Below, piece by piece: positions 13,380 to 15,576 of a DNA stretch of 15,576 bases. The notes beneath the pieces were generated by a model, which was given only the letters and a program-made list of their open reading frames with translations, searched no databases and was not told the origin of the DNA. Each line of letters begins with the position of its first letter. Position 1 is the stretch's first letter. This stretch comes from CAYNTG01 sp964400105 (GTDB taxonomy: Bacteria; UBP14; UBA6098), in NCBI GenBank assembly GCA_964400105.1, contig CAYNTG010000050.1, positions 1 to 15,576 of the forward strand, in the 5' to 3' direction. The position numbers and the translations under genes are program-made.

Positions 13380-15576
13380 TTATTCGACTATCCAAATCCT
13401 AATTCTATATTGATCGTAGTAGTTATCTTCGATTTGGCGTCCTACAATAATTCTCGTAGTAGTAAGCCCAAACCAAGCCATGCCTATCCATGGGCCGGAA
13501 TCTCTCATGAATCCGTATCCGTAGCATAGATTGTGAACACCATAACCACTATCGGTTTCTTTACCATCGAGTCGAACGATGTAGTCATCGACGTTACCAC
13601 CGAGATTGTGATACAGAGTATCATTATGCTCAACAGCTACACTCTCCCATCCGCTATCGTAAGCCGGTCGAGGAAAGGGTGCTCCATTTATCGCACCTTG
13701 ATTGCCGCGTAATGCGCCTTCCAAATTCAAATCGCCCTTTATATTTACTTCGCCATTTGGTTTTAGAGTAATTGATACATCACTTCCGAGAGGAAGAATG
13801 CTTGAACCCGACTCGGTAGTTGCTTCATAACCGATAACGAGATCGCCGTTAGTGAAATGGTTTATTTCCCAATGAGTATTCGAGTCGGCGGCATAAGTAT
13901 TGGTCATAATAATCGAAGAACCACCGGTACCGGCGTTGTTAGCAAGTAATTGTAATCTTCCATCGGAACCCTCGATAGTTGCTGTAGTATAATCGATGTA
14001 ATGGGCAAAGGGCAATGAGCTCGATTTAACATGCAATTTTGTTTCCGGTGATGTAACTCCGATTCCAACGTTCCCAGAATTATTAGAATATGTATTAGTG
14101 CTGGAAACTGTCCAGTCGTTATCTAACGGGAAGGTTCCATCGATAGAAAGATTTCCGGTCACGTGAGCATCGCCGTATATTTTGGTGCTTCCGAAGCCAT
14201 TGGGATCGATTAAGAGATCTTCTCCAGAAACTTCGGTGGTTATATGAACACCTGATCCACTTTGCCCAAGTTCTAAGACCGCCTCGTCGTCGTCGTCGTT
14301 TTGCTGTTTAAAACTTATTAAAGGGCGATCTGCAAAGTTGTAATTTCTCGAAGCATATAAAGCATAACCGTAACCATCTTGGACGAAACGAACGAGGGAT
14401 GTTCCATCCGCAGGAGTGGATTCTTTAACGAAAAGCGGGTAAGATGTACTATTGTATCCGATGCTCATATTTTCATTCACTAACGCAGCATTAACAGTTA
14501 ATGCTCCGTTGTCGATATATACATCGCCATCGGTTTCTACGATTAGAGAAGAATTTCCTATTTTAATTGGATTATCAGATTTGATACGGGTTGTATCGCC
14601 ATCGTCGGATATACTAAAACTGTCTGAACCGGAAGTATCGTAACCCCTAAATCCTCCTGCTTCCGCCCAAATATCTCCACCCACATGTAGCTGGCCTGGG
14701 TTCGCAGTGCTGAAGAACTGCGCGGTGTAATTGGAACTTACATTCACAGTGTTGCCGAACGCGAATGAATTATCGCCTGAGACATTATTCATATACCCGC
14801 CGGGGATAGTGGAATAAGATCCGCTTGCGGTGTTTTGATAGCCGCCACCGACTGTGGCATAATCATAGCTTGCGGTGTTTCCGTATCCGCCGCCGACTGT
14901 GGCAGCTAAGCCGCTTGCGGTGTTTCCGTATCCGCCGCCGACTGTGGACGTATATTCGCTTGCGGTGTTTGCTCTTCCGCCGCCGACTGTGGCATAATCA
15001 TAGCTTGCGTCGTTGTCGTATCCGCCGCCGACTGTGGCAGCTAAGTCGCTTGCGGTGTTTTGATAGCCGCCACCGACTGTGGCACCATAGTCGCCGCTTG
15101 CGGTGTTCTTAAATCCGCCGCCGACTGTGCAGTATTTGTAATTAAAACCGCTTTTACCGGTGGTACACGCCACGCCGAGGTTGACATGGGTGGAGTCGTG
15201 TATGCCGTAGGCATAATTGCCGTAACCGAACACGCCCTTTTGACCATCGACCATAATGAATGTTGTGTTATCTGCCCAGGTGGAAGAGCCGCCACCGCCG
15301 ACCGACTGCCACGAAGAACCGTCGTATAGCTTGAGTTCGTTCGCGGTGTTGTCGTAGTAGAGCTTACCCTCGACGCCCGTTGGCGCGGAGGCTTGTGGCT
15401 GGTATGTTACCGCTATCGGGTCGATTTCGCCGGTAACACGAAGGTCGCCATCGACGATGAGCGACCCGGGATGGGCAGCGCTGAAGAATCGCGCGGTGTA
15501 ATCGGTTGCGACTACGACATGATTGCCAAACGCGAAAGAATAATCGCCGGAGACAGTGTCGGCAAATCCGCCGGGA
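13380..15576 (-). CDS. Large repeat-rich surface fibre/adhesin, 5' end outside window
   Basis: The reading frame stays open from the right edge (about 732 codons seen) to TAA at 13380. ATG 15254 is internal, since the frame continues upstream (e.g. GVEGKLYYDNTANELKLYDG). The visible order is as follows. First is a head end-piece (GDYSFAFGN...ARFFSAAHPG) at the edge, then a spacer with a GKLYYDNTANELKLYDG motif. Eight head repeats of the TVGGGYxNTAS type (YadA/Hep_Hag-like) follow, then a second end-piece (GDNSFAFGN...AQFFSTANPG). A stalk includes NVGIGVTSPETKLHV, typical of tail-fibre proteins. Last is a C-terminal domain (YDSGWESVAVEHNDTLYHNLG to YRIRIWIVE) resembling H-type-lectin-like ends. 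No YadA membrane anchor is present, so classical trimeric autotransporter secretion is not supported. It is likely an exported or surface trimeric fibre. Confidence 0.75.
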   Translation of the reverse strand, partial: PGGFADTVSGDYSFAFGNHVVVATDYTARFFSAAHPGSLIVDGDLRVTGEIDPIAVTYQPQASAPTGVEGKLYYDNTANELKLYDGSSWQSVGGGGSSTWADNTTFIMVDGQKGVFGYGNYAYGIHDSTHVNLGVACTTGKSGFNYKYCTVGGGFKNTASGDYGATVGGGYQNTASDLAATVGGGYDNDASYDYATVGGGRANTASEYTSTVGGGYGNTASGLAATVGGGYGNTASYDYATVGGGYQNTASGSYSTIPGGYMNNVSGDNSFAFGNTVNVSSNYTAQFFSTANPGQLHVGGDIWAEAGGFRGYDTSGSDSFSISDDGDTTRIKSDNPIKIGNSSLIVETDGDVYIDNGALTVNAALVNENMSIGYNSTSYPLFVKESTPADGTSLVRFVQDGYGYALYASRNYNFADRPLISFKQQNDDDDEAVLELGQSGSGVHITTEVSGEDLLIDPNGFGSTKIYGDAHVTGNLSIDGTFPLDNDWTVSSTNTYSNNSGNVGIGVTSPETKLHVKSSSLPFAHYIDYTTATIEGSDGRLQLLANNAGTGGSSIIMTNTYAADSNTHWEINHFTNGDLVIGYEATTESGSSILPLGSDVSITLKPNGEVNIKGDLNLEGALRGNQGAINGAPFPRPAYDSGWESVAVEHNDTLYHNLGGNVDDYIVRLDGKETDSGYGVHNLCYGYGFMRDSGPWIGMAWFGLTTTRIIVGRQIEDNYYDQYRIRIWIVE
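14766..15128 (-). repeat. Tandem 45-bp coding repeats (eight TVGGG units)
   Basis: The marker ACTGTG recurs at 14851, 14896, 14941, 14986, 15031, 15076 and 15124: six steps, five of 45 bp and one of 48. Each unit encodes a 15-residue head repeat TVGGGYxNTASxxxx; the eighth reads TIPGGYMNNVSGDNS. The pattern matches the beta-roll head repeats of YadA-like adhesins. Confidence 0.9.
15444..15576 (-). repeat. Second copy of the head end-piece module
   Basis: The encoded GDYSFAFGNHVVVATDYTAR and FFSAAHPGSLIVDGDL align without gaps to GDNSFAFGNTVNVSSNYTAQ and FFSTANPGQLHVGGDI encoded at about 14672-14806. The copy runs off the window, which suggests that another TVGGG array precedes it. Confidence 0.85.

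Noticed and set aside
14811..15128. Regular 45-bp repetition that could be mistaken for a CRISPR array
   Set aside because: The units are in-frame coding repeats with no unique spacers, inside a long open frame.
13380..15576. Classical trimeric autotransporter adhesin
   Set aside because: The head repeats fit, but the C terminus has no YadA-type anchor, so the full label is not supported.
1..15576. tRNA, rRNA, riboswitch, integrase or transposase genes
   Set aside because: I looked for their usual sequence marks on both strands and saw none; a covariance-model search could still find a small RNA.

Overview
The window reads as a piece of a metagenome-assembled genome from an uncultured diderm bacterium. 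It has dense short operons on both strands, secreted repeat-rich proteins and several families of palindromic intergenic repeats. It also contains a 100-N scaffold gap whose two flanks are the same 55 bases. The style resembles candidate phyla of the FCB/WOR-3/Zixibacteria kind, but there is no rRNA, tRNA or phylogenetic marker here, so that placement is only an impression.

Layout. (1) Positions 1-2802, minus strand: a two-gene operon encoding a 435-aa predicted beta-sandwich protein and then a 402-aa glutamate-cysteine-ligase-type (GCS2/YbdK-like) carboxylate-amine ligase. A ~150-bp structured repeat lies beyond each end of this operon (1-150 and 3405-3555). (2) Positions 2803-3847: a gene-free, palindrome-rich stretch with at least two repeat families and several strong hairpins. 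(3) Positions 3848-5024, minus strand: three small genes, transcribed as a CPBP intramembrane protease, a YbcJ-like S4 RNA-binding protein and a DUF5652-like membrane protein. (4) Positions 5168-10473, plus strand: a tight five-gene operon of an aconitase/LeuC-superfamily large subunit, a PrsW-type membrane protease, a PfkB/1-phosphofructokinase-type sugar kinase and two tandem CNNM/CorC proteins. It ends at a clear bidirectional terminator. (5) Positions 10526-12625, minus strand: a 699-aa exported beta-rich protein. (6) Positions 12626-13379: repeats, the scaffold gap and the C-terminal fragment of a tail-fibre/adhesin-like gene. (7) Position 13380 to the right edge, minus strand: a large, incomplete surface-fibre protein with 15-residue TVGGG repeats, a tail-fibre-type stalk and a lectin-like end domain.

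How the parts may work together. The plus-strand operon combines one soluble Fe-S dehydratase-like protein and one sugar kinase with three membrane proteins, and no known pathway unites them. The most unusual item is the aconitase-family protein. It keeps the three cluster cysteines, but several catalytic positions of the family are changed and no small subunit lies beside it. The right third of the window looks like a cell-surface locus. I see no CRISPR array, recognised defence system, transposase or integrase.
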